DNA of 64,000 nucleotides, from contig CAKZQS010000005.1 of assembly GCA_937141935.1 (NCBI GenBank), positions 62,001 to 126,000 of the forward strand, read 5' to 3'. The position numbers and the translations under genes are program-made. Origin of the DNA: an uncultured Ectothiorhodospiraceae bacterium. GTDB lineage: Bacteria > Pseudomonadota > Gammaproteobacteria > Nevskiales > Oceanococcaceae. Below are positions 42,787 through 51,489 of this stretch, piece by piece (positions within the stretch are counted from its first letter, which is position 1; every line of letters starts with the position of its first letter). The notes beneath the pieces were generated by a model. The model saw only the letters and a program-made list of their open reading frames with translations, was not told the origin of the DNA and did no database searches.

Positions 42787-44421
42787 ATGAACAAGAACAT
42801 CTGGATGGTGGGGGCACTGCTGGCCGCGTGCGGTCTGAGTGCATGTGGCGGCAGTGACGACGGCGGCAGCAACCGCGTGGAGTCCGTGGCCTTTTTAAGC
42901 AAGCTGCAAAGCGCCAAGGGCTTCGTCATTACCGGCGATGTGGCCCCGCAGGCCACGCGCAAAAACGAATGCCTGGACGAGAACGGCGACCCCGGCACGC
43001 TGCTGACGATTGCCGGCGAGTCGGTTTGCCAGGCCGAGCTGCAATCCAACCGCATTTACTCGGTGACCGAAAAAGCCACCTTCGTGCGGGTGCAATACCT
43101 CGACCAGGACGGCAATGAGGTGGCCGGCGAGAATTTGCAGCCGCTGCGGCTGGTGGATCTGGGTCAGGGTTTTGTGCTGACGCAGTTTGTCTCGCCAGGC
43201 TTCAACCGCTCCGAATTCTTTCTGGCGCGTAAGAGCGATGGCGCGGTGTTTTCCCTGTCCGGCGGACCCGCGAACAATTTCGACTCCGAAGCGGACAAGC
43301 TCGGGCTCACCTGGCTGCAGCCGCTGCAGGTGCGCAGCGGCGACATCCTGATCTCGCAGGATTTCAATTCCGGACCCGACGTATCCGACGAAAGCCGGAG
43401 CATCGCCGGGCTGGGCAATCGCACCTTCAACCTCGACAGCGGCAGCAATGACGACACGCCGCTGCGTCTGTTGCGGGCCAGCCGTAACGAGCAAAGCGGC
43501 GCCGATTTGCAGTCCACCGCGGTCAGCCCGGCCTCGCACAACGTCGCGAAATTTCTCGCCGAGGCCGGCAACGGCCTGGTGGTCTACCAAATTGAATCGC
43601 AGTTTGGCGGCGACGACATTCGCAGCAACGAGCGCTTTGTGGCGCTGAATCCGGTCAGCGGCGCCTTTAGCAACGTCGCAGAAAACCTGATTGGCGAGAA
43701 CACCTTCGCGACCATGATGCAGGGCCTGGATGGGGGGCTGTATTTCTTTGCGGCCAGCGAGACTTTCGAATCGCGCTTCAACGAAGCCAGCAACGAAAAC
43801 GAGTTCCGCAAGCGCTGCCAGGCCCGGCTGTGGGAGCTGACTTTCTCCAACCTGCAGGCCTCGGCCGAGCTGGTCGCCACGGCGCAAACCAACGAGGGCT
43901 TTGCGGCCGACGACAACCCCGACTTCTCGACCAGCCGCTACTGCGGCGATGCCCAGTCGCGTCGCTCTGGCACCGCTTTTGACCAGCGCTGGGTCAGCGT
44001 GGTCGAAGGGGCCGTGCTGGAAATCGACTTCGGTGCGGCCACACCGACCATGCGCTACGTCAATCGGCCGGCCCTGGGCACGCCCTTGCGCCCGCGGGAT
44101 CAGTTCAGCGGTTTGGAAATCCCACGGGTGGTGGCCAGCGACAACTTCCTCTATGCGGTGACCGAGGTCGTGGAGCAGGGCCAGGCCCAGCAGCGGGTCC
44201 GCCGCGTGGACGTGGCCAACAATTACGCGCTGGCCACGCTGGAGCTGGCCAACCTGCAGATCGACGGCCTGGAGCCGCTGGCCGGCGACTCGGTGGTGGT
44301 GCGCGCCACCGACCAGAGCAATGGCGACAGCCTGGTGCTGGTGGTCGAGGGCACCAGCGTCGCGCGCGAACTCTCGCGCAACGCGGACGTGGAGTTCGTG
44401 AGCTTCGAGCGCGTGAACTAG
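42787..44421 (+). CDS. Lipoprotein of unknown function
   Basis: A 544-residue lipoprotein with signal NKNIWMVGALLAACGLSAC and lipobox Cys followed by Gly-Gly-Ser, so probably sorted to the outer membrane. The body is beta-rich with repeated patterns of the kind FVALNPVSGAFSNVAENLIG and FLARKSDGAVFSLSG that suggest a propeller or similar sheet fold, and at least four Cys. No known domain is recognised. Its base composition is slightly lower in GC than its neighbours. It is divergent from the TonB receptor and 14 bp ahead of the amidohydrolase gene, forming a two-gene operon. Confidence 0.75.
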   Translation: MNKNIWMVGALLAACGLSACGGSDDGGSNRVESVAFLSKLQSAKGFVITGDVAPQATRKNECLDENGDPGTLLTIAGESVCQAELQSNRIYSVTEKATFVRVQYLDQDGNEVAGENLQPLRLVDLGQGFVLTQFVSPGFNRSEFFLARKSDGAVFSLSGGPANNFDSEADKLGLTWLQPLQVRSGDILISQDFNSGPDVSDESRSIAGLGNRTFNLDSGSNDDTPLRLLRASRNEQSGADLQSTAVSPASHNVAKFLAEAGNGLVVYQIESQFGGDDIRSNERFVALNPVSGAFSNVAENLIGENTFATMMQGLDGGLYFFAASETFESRFNEASNENEFRKRCQARLWELTFSNLQASAELVATAQTNEGFAADDNPDFSTSRYCGDAQSRRSGTAFDQRWVSVVEGAVLEIDFGAATPTMRYVNRPALGTPLRPRDQFSGLEIPRVVASDNFLYAVTEVVEQGQAQQRVRRVDVANNYALATLELANLQIDGLEPLAGDSVVVRATDQSNGDSLVLVVEGTSVARELSRNADVEFVSFERVN

Positions 44422-44435
44422 GCCGGCCCCAGCGT

Positions 44436-45974
44436 ATGCCCATGCTGCCGAATCGCGGCCAGCAGGGCCGGCTCGCGGCCGCCGCAGAGGCGGGCGTTCC
44501 CGGCCGCGGCGGGCGTCTCCTGCTGCTGGCGCTGCTGCCCGCGCTGGTCTTGTCGGCCTGCGCGACGCCACCGTCGGCACCCGCCGGCGGCGCAGCCGCG
44601 ACCGCGGCCGGCACGCCGGCTGCCGACCTGGTCATTGCGCCGGTACATGTCGTGGACACGCGGGCCGGGCGGCTGCTGCCCGACCGCGCCGTGGTGATCC
44701 GCGAGGGGCGGATTGCCGCTGTGGTGGCCGCCGGCGACGCGCCGGCGGCCAGGCAGCGGCACGACGGCGCGCAAGGCTATCTGATGCCCGGCCTGTGGGA
44801 CATGCACGCGCACCTGCGCGCACCGGGCCTGCCGCCGCCGGTAACGACCGAGTGGATGCTGCCGCTGCTGCTCGCCCACGGCGTGACCGGGGTGCGCGAC
44901 ATGAACTCGGCCTGTGCCACGCCGCAGCAGGGCCCGGTCTGCCTGCCGCAGATGCAGGCCTGGCAGGCGCAGGTGGCGCGGGGCGAACGCCTGGGGCCGC
45001 GGCTGCTGGCGCTGAGCTCCTGGCCGCTGCGCAGCCTGCCGGAGCAGGGCGCCGCCGGCCTGGTGGCGCAGCTGGGGGATGCCGGCGTCGACCTGCTCAA
45101 GGTCTATCACGACCTCGACGCCGCCAGCTTCCATGCCCTGGCGGGCGCCGCCCGAGCACGCGGGCTGGACTTTGCCGGCCATGTGCCGCTGGCGATACCG
45201 GTCACGGCGGCGGCCAAGGCCGGCATGCGCAGCATCGAACATGCCCGCGACCTGCTCTATGACTGCCACCCGGGGGGCGCCGCCTTTCGCGCCCGCGCCA
45301 CCGACCCGCGGCCCAGCGTGGCGCAGATGCGCGCGATGGTGGATACGCACGACCCCGCGCGCTGCGCCCGGGTGCTGCACACCCTGGCCGCGACCGACAC
45401 CTGGTACGTGCCCACGCACCTGACCCGGCGCATGGAGGCCTACGCCAACGACGCCGACTTCCGCAATGACCCGCGCAACCGCTATGTGCCGGCGCCGCTG
45501 CTGGCCGGCTGGCAGCGCGACGCGGACGGCGTCGTGGCCGCCGCGCCGACGGCGGCCGGGCGGCAGGCCTTTCGCGACTTCTACGAGGCCGGGCTGGCGA
45601 TCACGGCGGCCGCGCATGCCGCCGGCGTGGGCCTGCTGGTGGGCACCGACGGCGGCGACTCCTATGTGTACCCCGGCTCGGCGGTGCATGACGAGCTGGC
45701 CGAGCTGGTGCGCGCGGGGCTGACGCCGGCCGAGGCGCTGCGGGCGGCCACCTGGAACAGCGCGGTGTTTCTGGGCCGGCAGGCGGAGCATGGCCTGGTG
45801 GCGCCGGGGCAGCGGGCCGACCTGCTGCTGCTGGCCGCCAACCCGCTGGAGGACATCGCGCACACCCGGCAGATCCAGGCCGTGCTGCTCGGCGGCGAGC
45901 TGCTGGATCGCGCGCGGCTGGATGCGCTGCTGGCGCAGGCCGAGGGTTTCGCCGCGGCGCTGGGTCAGCCCTAG
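44436..45974 (+). CDS. Amidohydrolase-family lipoprotein
   Basis: A 512-residue exported amidohydrolase. A lipobox LVLSAC precedes a Pro/Ala linker. The TIM-barrel metal ligands follow in order: MPGLWDMHAHL (two His on strand 1), LKVYHDL (candidate bridging Lys), DFAGHVPL (His), MRSIEHARDL (His) and LVGTDGG (Asp). The C-terminal beta-sandwich part includes GLVAPGQRADLLLLAANPLED. The layout matches prolidase/imidazolonepropionase-like subgroups that act on dipeptides or cyclic amides. It would work at the envelope; substrate unproven. It follows the unknown lipoprotein by 14 bp. Confidence 0.85.
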   Translation: MPMLPNRGQQGRLAAAAEAGVPGRGGRLLLLALLPALVLSACATPPSAPAGGAAATAAGTPAADLVIAPVHVVDTRAGRLLPDRAVVIREGRIAAVVAAGDAPAARQRHDGAQGYLMPGLWDMHAHLRAPGLPPPVTTEWMLPLLLAHGVTGVRDMNSACATPQQGPVCLPQMQAWQAQVARGERLGPRLLALSSWPLRSLPEQGAAGLVAQLGDAGVDLLKVYHDLDAASFHALAGAARARGLDFAGHVPLAIPVTAAAKAGMRSIEHARDLLYDCHPGGAAFRARATDPRPSVAQMRAMVDTHDPARCARVLHTLAATDTWYVPTHLTRRMEAYANDADFRNDPRNRYVPAPLLAGWQRDADGVVAAAPTAAGRQAFRDFYEAGLAITAAAHAAGVGLLVGTDGGDSYVYPGSAVHDELAELVRAGLTPAEALRAATWNSAVFLGRQAEHGLVAPGQRADLLLLAANPLEDIAHTRQIQAVLLGGELLDRARLDALLAQAEGFAAALGQP

Positions 45975-46182
45975 CCGGCGGGTCGCGCTGGCCCGAGTCC
46001 GGGGCCGCACTGGCCACGAAGGCGCCAGGCCGGGCAGCGGGACTGAAAAATCACGACAGGCGCGCGGGGCCGCGGGCGCTCTAAACCACCGTCACATCTA
46101 GTAGAATGCGCGCCCCGGCGCTTTCGCTGCGCCCCTTTCCCCCCGCGGCCACACCCGCGCCGCGCGCACGCCCCTTCCCCGA

Positions 46183-48006
46183 ATGAAACTCCGCAACATC
46201 GCCATCATCGCGCACGTCGATCATGGCAAGACCACGCTCGTCGACAAGCTTCTGCACCAGTCCGGCACGCTCGATGAGCGCCGCGACCATGGCGAGCGCA
46301 TCATGGATTCCAACGACCTGGAGCGCGAGCGCGGCATCACGATCCTGGCCAAGAACACCGCGATCCGCTGGGGCGATTACCGCATCAACATCGTCGACAC
46401 CCCCGGCCACGCCGACTTTGGCGGCGAGGTCGAGCGCGTGCTGTCGATGGTGGACAGCGTGCTGCTGCTGGTGGATGCCGTGGACGGGCCGATGCCGCAG
46501 ACCCGCTTCGTGACCCGCAAGGCCTTCGACATGGGCCTGTCGCCAATCGTCGTCATCAACAAGATCGACCGCCCCGGCGCCCGCCCGGACTGGGTCGAGA
46601 ACCAGGTCTTCGACCTGTTTGCCGCCCTGGGCGCCACCGACGAGCAGCTCGACTTCCCCGTGGTTTACGCCTCGGCACTGAACGGCTACGCCGGCATGTC
46701 GGCCGACATCCGCGAAGGCGACATGCAGCCGCTGTTCGAGCTGATCGTGGACCGCGTGCCGCCGCCGCCGGTGGATGTGGATGGCCCGGCCCGGCTGCAG
46801 ATCTCGCAGCTGGATTACTCCAGCTACCTGGGCGTGATTGGCATTGGCCGCATCCAGCGCGGCACGCTGAAGCCGATGATGCCGATCACCGTGGTGGACC
46901 GCGCCGGCAAGCAGCGCCGCGGCCGCATCAACCAGCTCTTTGGCTTTTTGGGCCTGGAGCGGGTGGATGTCGAGTCCGCGCAGGCTGGCGACATCGTCGC
47001 CGTGACCGGCCTGGACCCGCTGGATATCTCCGACACGCTGTGCGCGCCCGAGGCCGTGGAGGCCCTGCCCGCGCTGACGGTCGACGAGCCGACGATGAGC
47101 ATGACCTTCGAGGTCAACAAGAGCCCCTTCGCCGGCCAGGAAGGCAAGTTCATCACCAGCCGCCAGATCGGCGACCGGCTCGAGCGCGAGCTGAAGCACA
47201 ACGTGGCATTGCGCGTGGAGCCCACCGCCGACCCGGATCGCTTCAAGGTCTCCGGCCGCGGCCAGCTGCACCTGGGCGTGCTGATCGAGAACATGCGCCG
47301 CGAAGGCTATGAGCTGGCCGTGTCGCGCCCCGAGGTGATCACCCGGGAAATCGACGGCGAACTGCGCGAGCCCTGGGAGCGGCTGGTGCTGGACGTGGAA
47401 ACCGAGCACCAGGGCAAGGTGATCGAGGAGATCTCCGGCCGCGGTGGGCAGCTTCAGGACATGGTGCCGGACGGCCAGGGCCGCGTGCGCCTGGATTATC
47501 TGATCCCCTCGCGCGGCTTGATCGGCTACCAGACGGACTTCGCCAGCCAGACCTCCGGCACCGGCATCATGGTCCATGTCTTCGACCATTACGGCACCGC
47601 CGTCGAGGCCGATGTGGGCCAACGCCCCAAGGGCGTGCTGATTTCCATCGACACCGGCAAGGTGCTGGGCTTTTCGCTGTTCAACCTGCAGGAGCGCGGG
47701 CGGCTGTTCTGCTCGCACGGCGATCAGGTCTACGAGGGCCAGGTCATCGGCATCCACAGCCGCGACAACGACCTGACCGTGAACCCGCTCAAGGGCAAGA
47801 AGCTGACCAACATGCGCGCCAGCGGCAACGACGAGAACATCGTCCTCACGCCGCCGATCCAGCTGACGCTGGAACGTGCGCTGGAGTTCATCAACGACGA
47901 TGAACTGGTCGAGGTCACACCCGAGTCCATCCGCATCCGCAAGCGCTGGCTCAAGGAGCACGAGCGCAAGCGGGCATCTTCGACCAAGAACGCGCAGAGC
48001 GCCTGA
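46183..48006 (+). CDS. typA: Ribosome-binding translational GTPase TypA/BipA
   Basis: A 607-residue GTPase of normal BipA length. G1 [11 protein letters not shown]3 [14 protein letters not shown] and G4 [10 protein letters not shown] are all intact, followed by domain II, an EF-G-like domain III ([20 protein letters not shown]) and the BipA-specific C-terminal domain ([37 protein letters not shown]). It supports ribosome assembly and growth under stress and cold. A weak -10 like TAGAAT (46102-46107) lies upstream; no neighbouring gene appears to share its transcript. Confidence 0.97.
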   Translation: MKLRNIAIIAHVDHGKTTLVDKLLHQSGTLDERRDHGERIMDSNDLERERGITILAKNTAIRWGDYRINIVDTPGHADFGGEVERVLSMVDSVLLLVDAVDGPMPQTRFVTRKAFDMGLSPIVVINKIDRPGARPDWVENQVFDLFAALGATDEQLDFPVVYASALNGYAGMSADIREGDMQPLFELIVDRVPPPPVDVDGPARLQISQLDYSSYLGVIGIGRIQRGTLKPMMPITVVDRAGKQRRGRINQLFGFLGLERVDVESAQAGDIVAVTGLDPLDISDTLCAPEAVEALPALTVDEPTMSMTFEVNKSPFAGQEGKFITSRQIGDRLERELKHNVALRVEPTADPDRFKVSGRGQLHLGVLIENMRREGYELAVSRPEVITREIDGELREPWERLVLDVETEHQGKVIEEISGRGGQLQDMVPDGQGRVRLDYLIPSRGLIGYQTDFASQTSGTGIMVHVFDHYGTAVEADVGQRPKGVLISIDTGKVLGFSLFNLQERGRLFCSHGDQVYEGQVIGIHSRDNDLTVNPLKGKKLTNMRASGNDENIVLTPPIQLTLERALEFINDDELVEVTPESIRIRKRWLKEHERKRASSTKNAQSA

Positions 48007-48183
48007 GGGCCGACGCCCGCGTCGGTCCGGCCGGCGGCGGGGACCCCGCGGGTTCGACCACGGCCGTCCGAGGCCGGTGCGGGATGCGCGGCCGAGCGGG
48101 CGGGGAGCCCTGCGCCCACCGCGCCGCGCCACGCTCTTCAACGCTGGCCTGAGACGTGCGCGGCGCGGCGGGCGCGGCTCGAC

Positions 48184-48315
48184 TTAGGCGCCCTCGCGCT
48201 TGCGCTTGCGCGCCTCCTTGCGTGCCAGGTGGCGGAACTCGCGAACGGTCAGCAGCACGCCGACCAGCGTCATCGAGAAGCAAAAGGCTCCAAACATCAG
48301 CAGGTAATCACTCAT
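48184..48315 (-). CDS. 43-residue single-pass membrane protein (not in ORF track)
   Basis: A 43-residue peptide with one membrane helix (YLLMFGAFCFSMTLVGVLLTV) and a strongly basic cytoplasmic tail (REFRHLARKEARKRKREGA). It is too short for the ORF track but its ATG at 48315 overlaps the end of the 60-residue gene by 8 bp, the arrangement of translationally coupled genes, and the hydrophobic/basic layout is not that of a random frame. No family is recognised. Confidence 0.65.
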   Translation of the reverse strand: MSDYLLMFGAFCFSMTLVGVLLTVREFRHLARKEARKRKREGA

Positions 48316-48490
48316 TGCGGTCCCCCAGCAGCGCGGACACCTTGAAATAGATGCCAAAGCTCAGAATCGAAGGGATCCACATCGCGGTGAACAGGCCCTC
48401 TTCGCGCTGGCCGCTGAACCACAGCAGGCCGGAGATGGCAAAGGCGACGGCCACCGCAGTGAGTATGAAAACGTCGGACAACCTCAACAT
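48308..48490 (-). CDS. 60-residue membrane protein
   Basis: A 60-residue protein with a clear membrane helix (VFILTAVAVAFAISGLLWFS, residues 7-26) and a second more amphipathic segment (FTAMWIPSILSFGIYFK). It is preceded by AAGGGG at a suitable distance. It heads a two-gene unit with the 43-residue protein and is divergent from the 89-residue membrane protein; the 107-bp gap between them contains the TGTC/GACA repeats that probably bind the nearby MerR regulator. No family is recognised. Confidence 0.65.
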   Translation of the reverse strand: MLRLSDVFILTAVAVAFAISGLLWFSGQREEGLFTAMWIPSILSFGIYFKVSALLGDRNE

Positions 48491-48522
48491 GGTCTAACCC
48501 CTTGGCTATGACGGTGGTAGAT

Positions 48523-48585
48523 ATGTCTAGACAATGTCTAAGACAGGTGTCACTATCTGACCATGTACAGGTTTTGTCAAGGACA
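48523..48585. promoter_or_regulatory. TGTC/GACA operator array between divergent small membrane-protein genes
   Basis: TGTCTAGACA (48524-48533) and TGTCTAAGACA (48535-48545) are palindromes whose ATGTCTA starts are exactly 11 bp apart; a third related element TGTCAAGGACA lies at 48575-48585. A possible -35/-10 pair for the rightward gene, TAGACA (48528) and CACTAT (48551) 17 bp apart, would be covered by the repeats. Confidence 0.6.
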
Positions 48586-48597
48586 GGAGCGCAAGGC

Positions 48598-48867
48598 ATG
48601 AGCCCGCGACCACCCGAAGGCCCGTCGGCCCGATCCACCCCCCTGGAAGTGAACCTGCGCCGCCCCGGGCCGCGCCTGCGCCGCGCGATGCGCCTGGCCG
48701 GCTGGGCGGGCGTACTCGTCGGCGTGGGGGCGCTGGGCGCGCTGGGTTACACGGCCTTGCAGTCGCCCGCGCCGCTGGCGGAGGCTGCGTTGAGCGAGTA
48801 CCGCACGCAGGCGCGCTGGCTGATCGGCGGCCTGATGGTTGCCGCGCTGGGCTTCTTCGACCGCTAG
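48598..48867 (+). CDS. 89-residue two-helix membrane protein
   Basis: An 89-residue protein: a basic Pro/Arg-rich N-terminus of about 30 residues, membrane helix 1 (LAGWAGVLVGVGALGALGYTAL), a short periplasmic loop, and helix 2 (WLIGGLMVAALGFF) ending FDR. Caggag sits 9 bp before the ATG at 48598; the ORF-track start at 48502 would read through the operator array and is rejected. It converges with the MerR gene. No family is recognised. Confidence 0.65.
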   Translation: MSPRPPEGPSARSTPLEVNLRRPGPRLRRAMRLAGWAGVLVGVGALGALGYTALQSPAPLAEAALSEYRTQARWLIGGLMVAALGFFDR

Positions 48868-48977
48868 GCGCGGGCCCCGCCCCTCCCCGCCCCTCCCAGG
48901 CCCGCCCCGGGGTCATCGCAGGGCCCCCTTACGCGGGCTCGGGTCGCGGGCTCGCTGCGCGGCCCTACTGCGCGCCC

Positions 48978-50000
48978 CTATTGCGCCGCGGGGGTCTCCA
49001 GCTCATCCGCCCAGCCTTCCTGCGCCGCCAGGCGCAGCAGCGCGGATTCGACGGTGTGCCGCGCGTGCCCGGCCGAGGCCCGCAGCGAGGCGTGCAGCGC
49101 GGCGTCGTTGGCATTGGCGCTCTCGCACTGGGCCGAATAATCCTCGAAGGCGGCCAGCGCCCCAATCAGATCCGCCAGATGGCGAGGGCATTCACAGCTC
49201 AGCGGGCTGGGCCGCTGGCGCACCTGTTCCAGCAGCGGCGCGGCAAAGCGTGCCGCCGGCGCCTGGGCCTCGCCGGCCGCGCCACGCGCGCTGCGCTGCA
49301 GCCGCAGAACGGCGGCCAGTTCCGCGGGCTCGCCCGGCCGCCGCAGGCAAATCACCCCCGCGTCCAGCAAGCCGCGCAGCGCGCTGCGGGGCGCAAAGTC
49401 ATAGATCAGCAGCGCGCCCGTGGCGACGCCGGCCTGCGTCAGCGCCGCCAGCAGGCTGGCGGCGCGTTCGGGGGTCAGTTGCGGGGCGTTCACGACCACG
49501 GCAATGCCATCGACTGCCGCCGCGGCATCGGGGCTCGCGCCCTCGCGCGACTGCGCCGCGCGCCGGAGCCAGTCGGCCAGTTCGGTTTCGTCCGGCAGCT
49601 GCGCACTCAAGGTGAAATCCGCCTGCTCCAGCAGGCCGGACTGCAGGCCGTCCGCCGGCCCCAGCCACAGCAGCTGCTGCGGTACTCCGGCCGCGGCCGC
49701 CGCCGCCGGGGGCGCGGCCCGGGCACCGGACTTGGCGTGGCTCGCCGGCGGCAGGACCTGCAAGCGCGACCGCAGCGCCGCCTCCGGCAGCTGCGCGATG
49801 TCGCCGATGCGCTCGCCAGCGGCCGTCAGCCGTGCCATCAGCTGCAGGCGCTGGATGTCGGCCTCGGCGTACAGGCGGATGTTGCTCGCGTCGCGCCGCG
49901 GGCTGACCGCCGCGTAGCGGCGCTCCCAGATGCGAATGGTGTCGGCCGAAACGCCGGACAGGGCCGCCGCCTGGCGGATGCGGTAGTGGGCCTCGCTCAT
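48978..50000 (-). CDS. MerR-family regulator of the CarH/LitR (light-responsive) type, B12 motif absent
   Basis: A 340-residue regulator. The N-terminal MerR winged HTH is typical of the CarH/LitR/MlrA branch: YRIRQAAALSGVSADTIRIWERRYAAVSPRRDASNIRLYAEADIQRL. After an Ala/Pro linker comes a Rossmann-like domain (about 135-260) but the cobalamin motif DxHxxG is missing. The C-terminal block SCECPRHLADLIGALAAFEDYSAQCE with its Cys set and the helix after it is seen in the B12-independent relatives known from light-responsive pseudomonad systems. It is coupled by ATGA to the 77-residue gene. Its own operator is probably the 11-bp-period repeat upstream of that gene. Confidence 0.82.
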   Translation of the reverse strand: MSEAHYRIRQAAALSGVSADTIRIWERRYAAVSPRRDASNIRLYAEADIQRLQLMARLTAAGERIGDIAQLPEAALRSRLQVLPPASHAKSGARAAPPAAAAAAGVPQQLLWLGPADGLQSGLLEQADFTLSAQLPDETELADWLRRAAQSREGASPDAAAAVDGIAVVVNAPQLTPERAASLLAALTQAGVATGALLIYDFAPRSALRGLLDAGVICLRRPGEPAELAAVLRLQRSARGAAGEAQAPAARFAAPLLEQVRQRPSPLSCECPRHLADLIGALAAFEDYSAQCESANANDAALHASLRASAGHARHTVESALLRLAAQEGWADELETPAAQ

Positions 50001-50230
50001 GCCGCCAGGCCCAGGCTGCCCGGCGCCAGCCAGGCCAGGCCCGCCAGCAGCAAGGCCAGCGCGAGCGCGCCGCCGCCCAGCCACTGCGCGCGCCGTCGCC
50101 ATTGCCGGCGGCGGCCCTGGCGCAGCAGCGCCTCCAGCTCATCGCGCGACATCACGTCCCAGTCCCAATGGCTGGTCAGCCGCTCCTTGACCTTGCAGTC
50201 GCTTTCTCGCTTGGGGCGCTCTTCGTCCAT
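49997..50230 (-). CDS. 77-residue membrane protein coupled to the MerR gene
   Basis: A 77-residue protein: a charged cytoplasmic N-terminus (DEERPKRESDCKVKERLTSHWDWDVMSRDELEALLRQ), a basic stretch RRRQWRRRAQW and one membrane helix (LGGGALALALLLAGLAWLA). It overlaps the MerR gene by ATGA and is the promoter-proximal gene of the pair, so it may be a partner of the regulator, for example a membrane anchor or anti-factor; this is inference. The predicted transcription start falls on its ATG, which would make the message leaderless. Confidence 0.65.
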   Translation of the reverse strand: MDEERPKRESDCKVKERLTSHWDWDVMSRDELEALLRQGRRRQWRRRAQWLGGGALALALLLAGLAWLAPGSLGLAA

Positions 50231-50236
50231 GGACCC

Positions 50237-50265
50237 ATCCTAGCACCGCGCCGGGGTCGTGACCA
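50237..50265 (-). promoter_or_regulatory. Candidate promoter of the 77-residue gene and merR
   Basis: On the minus strand TGGTCA (50265-50260) and TAGGAT (50242-50237) are spaced by exactly 17 bp. The start would fall at about 50230, the A of the ATG. The TTGTC direct repeats lie just upstream of the -35 box. Confidence 0.45.
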
Positions 50266-50269
50266 GGGT

Positions 50270-50286
50270 TTGTCCATTCCTTGTCT
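50270..50286. promoter_or_regulatory. TTGTC direct repeat with 11-bp period upstream of the merR operon
   Basis: TTGTCCATTCC followed by TTGTCTA gives two TTGTC starts 11 bp apart (50270 and 50281), the same period and core as the ATGTCTA pair at 48523 and 48534. It sits immediately upstream of the candidate -35 box. Confidence 0.55.
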
Positions 50287-50397
50287 ACCCTCCTAGGCGC
50301 AGCGCGGCGCCATCCGTCCGGGCCGCGCAAACGCTGTGATAATTTGACGCCACGGCGAAGCACCGCCGCTTTGCCGCCGATTCAGGGACCCCCGCCT

Positions 50398-51402
50398 ATG
50401 GAAGCGCTCGCCGACTTCGCGCTGACCTTTGTCGGCCAGTTGCAGAAGCCCACGCTCGCCTTTTTGCTGGGCGGGATGCTGATTGCGGCGCTGGGCAGCA
50501 AGCTGGTCATCCCCGACGCGGTGTACCGCTTCATCGTGTTCATGCTGCTGATGCGCATCGGCCTGGCCGGCGGCATGGAGATCCGCAACGCGGAGCCGGG
50601 CGACATCTTCCTGCCGGCGCTGATCGCCGTGGCGGTGGGCTGCTTGATCGTGATTCTGGGCCGCGCCGTGCTGCCGCGGCTGCCCGGGGTCAAGGTCGAG
50701 GATGGCATTGCCACCGCGGGCCTGTTCGGCGCCGTGTCGGCCTCGACGCTGGCCGCGGCGATGGTGGTGCTGGATGAGGAGGGCGTGGTCTACGAGGCCT
50801 GGGTGCCGGCGCTGTACCCCTTCATGGATATCCCGGCGCTGGTGCTGGCCATCGTGTTTGCGGGCATCCACCAGCAGCGACAAAGCGGCGCGCACAAGCG
50901 CGTGCGGATCTGGCCCATCGTGGCCGACAGCCTGCGCGGCTCGGCGCTCTCGGCGCTGCTGCTGGGCCTGTTGCTGGGCCTGTTCACGCGCCCTGAGAGC
51001 GTGTTCGACAGCTTTTACGACCCGCTCTTCAAGGGTTTGCTGTCGGTGCTGATGCTGATCATGGGCATCGAGGCCTATGCCCGACTGGCCGAGTTGCGCC
51101 GCGTGGCCCACTGGTTCGCGCTGTACGCCTTCGTGGCCCCGCTGGTGCACGGCCTGCTGGCCTTTGGCCTGGGCACGCTGGCGCACTACGCCACCGGGCT
51201 GAGCCCGGGCGGGGTGATCCTGCTGGCGGTCATCGCCTCCTCCAACTCCGACATCTCCGGCCCGCCCACGCTGCGGGCGGCGATCCCGGCGGCCAACCCC
51301 TCCGCCTACATTGGTTCCTCGACCAGCATCGGCACGCCCATGGCCATCGCCGTGGGCATCCCGCTGTATTTGTCGCTGGGCCACTGGGTGTTCGGGCTCT
51401 AG
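50398..51402 (+). CDS. sbtA: SbtA-family sodium-dependent bicarbonate transporter
   Basis: A 334-residue inner-membrane protein with about ten helices in two inverted halves, matching the SbtA family: FLLGGMLIAALGSKLVIPDAVYRFIVFMLLMRIGLAGGMEI at the first Na+ motif, GLFGAVSASTLAAAMVVLDEEG, and in the second half ILLAVIASSNSDISGPPTLRAAIPAANPSAYIGSSTSIGTP. SbtA imports HCO3- with Na+. Outside cyanobacteria it is found in many proteobacteria, where its role is less clear. The start at 50398 fits the family N-terminus. The PII-like partner follows 87 bp downstream. Confidence 0.93.
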   Translation: MEALADFALTFVGQLQKPTLAFLLGGMLIAALGSKLVIPDAVYRFIVFMLLMRIGLAGGMEIRNAEPGDIFLPALIAVAVGCLIVILGRAVLPRLPGVKVEDGIATAGLFGAVSASTLAAAMVVLDEEGVVYEAWVPALYPFMDIPALVLAIVFAGIHQQRQSGAHKRVRIWPIVADSLRGSALSALLLGLLLGLFTRPESVFDSFYDPLFKGLLSVLMLIMGIEAYARLAELRRVAHWFALYAFVAPLVHGLLAFGLGTLAHYATGLSPGGVILLAVIASSNSDISGPPTLRAAIPAANPSAYIGSSTSIGTPMAIAVGIPLYLSLGHWVFGL

Positions 51403-51443
51403 GTCGATGGCCCACCCCGCCCGCCGCCACCCCGCGCCGCCGG

Positions 51444-51461
51444 CGATGCCCCTGGGCATCG
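51444..51461. promoter_or_regulatory. Intercistronic hairpin between sbtA and sbtB
   Basis: CGATGCCC-CT-GGGCATCG is a perfect 8-bp inverted repeat in the 87-bp gap, 28 bp before the sbtB start. It could set the ratio of the two proteins by partial termination or by protecting the sbtA message. No T run follows. Confidence 0.45.
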
Positions 51462-51489
51462 GCGCGCGCCGCCCACCAGGAGCATCGCT

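Noticed and set aside
48007-48183. Hidden small gene after typA
   Set aside because: All frames are Arg/Pro/Gly-rich shadows without a ribosome-binding site; nothing supported in this gap.
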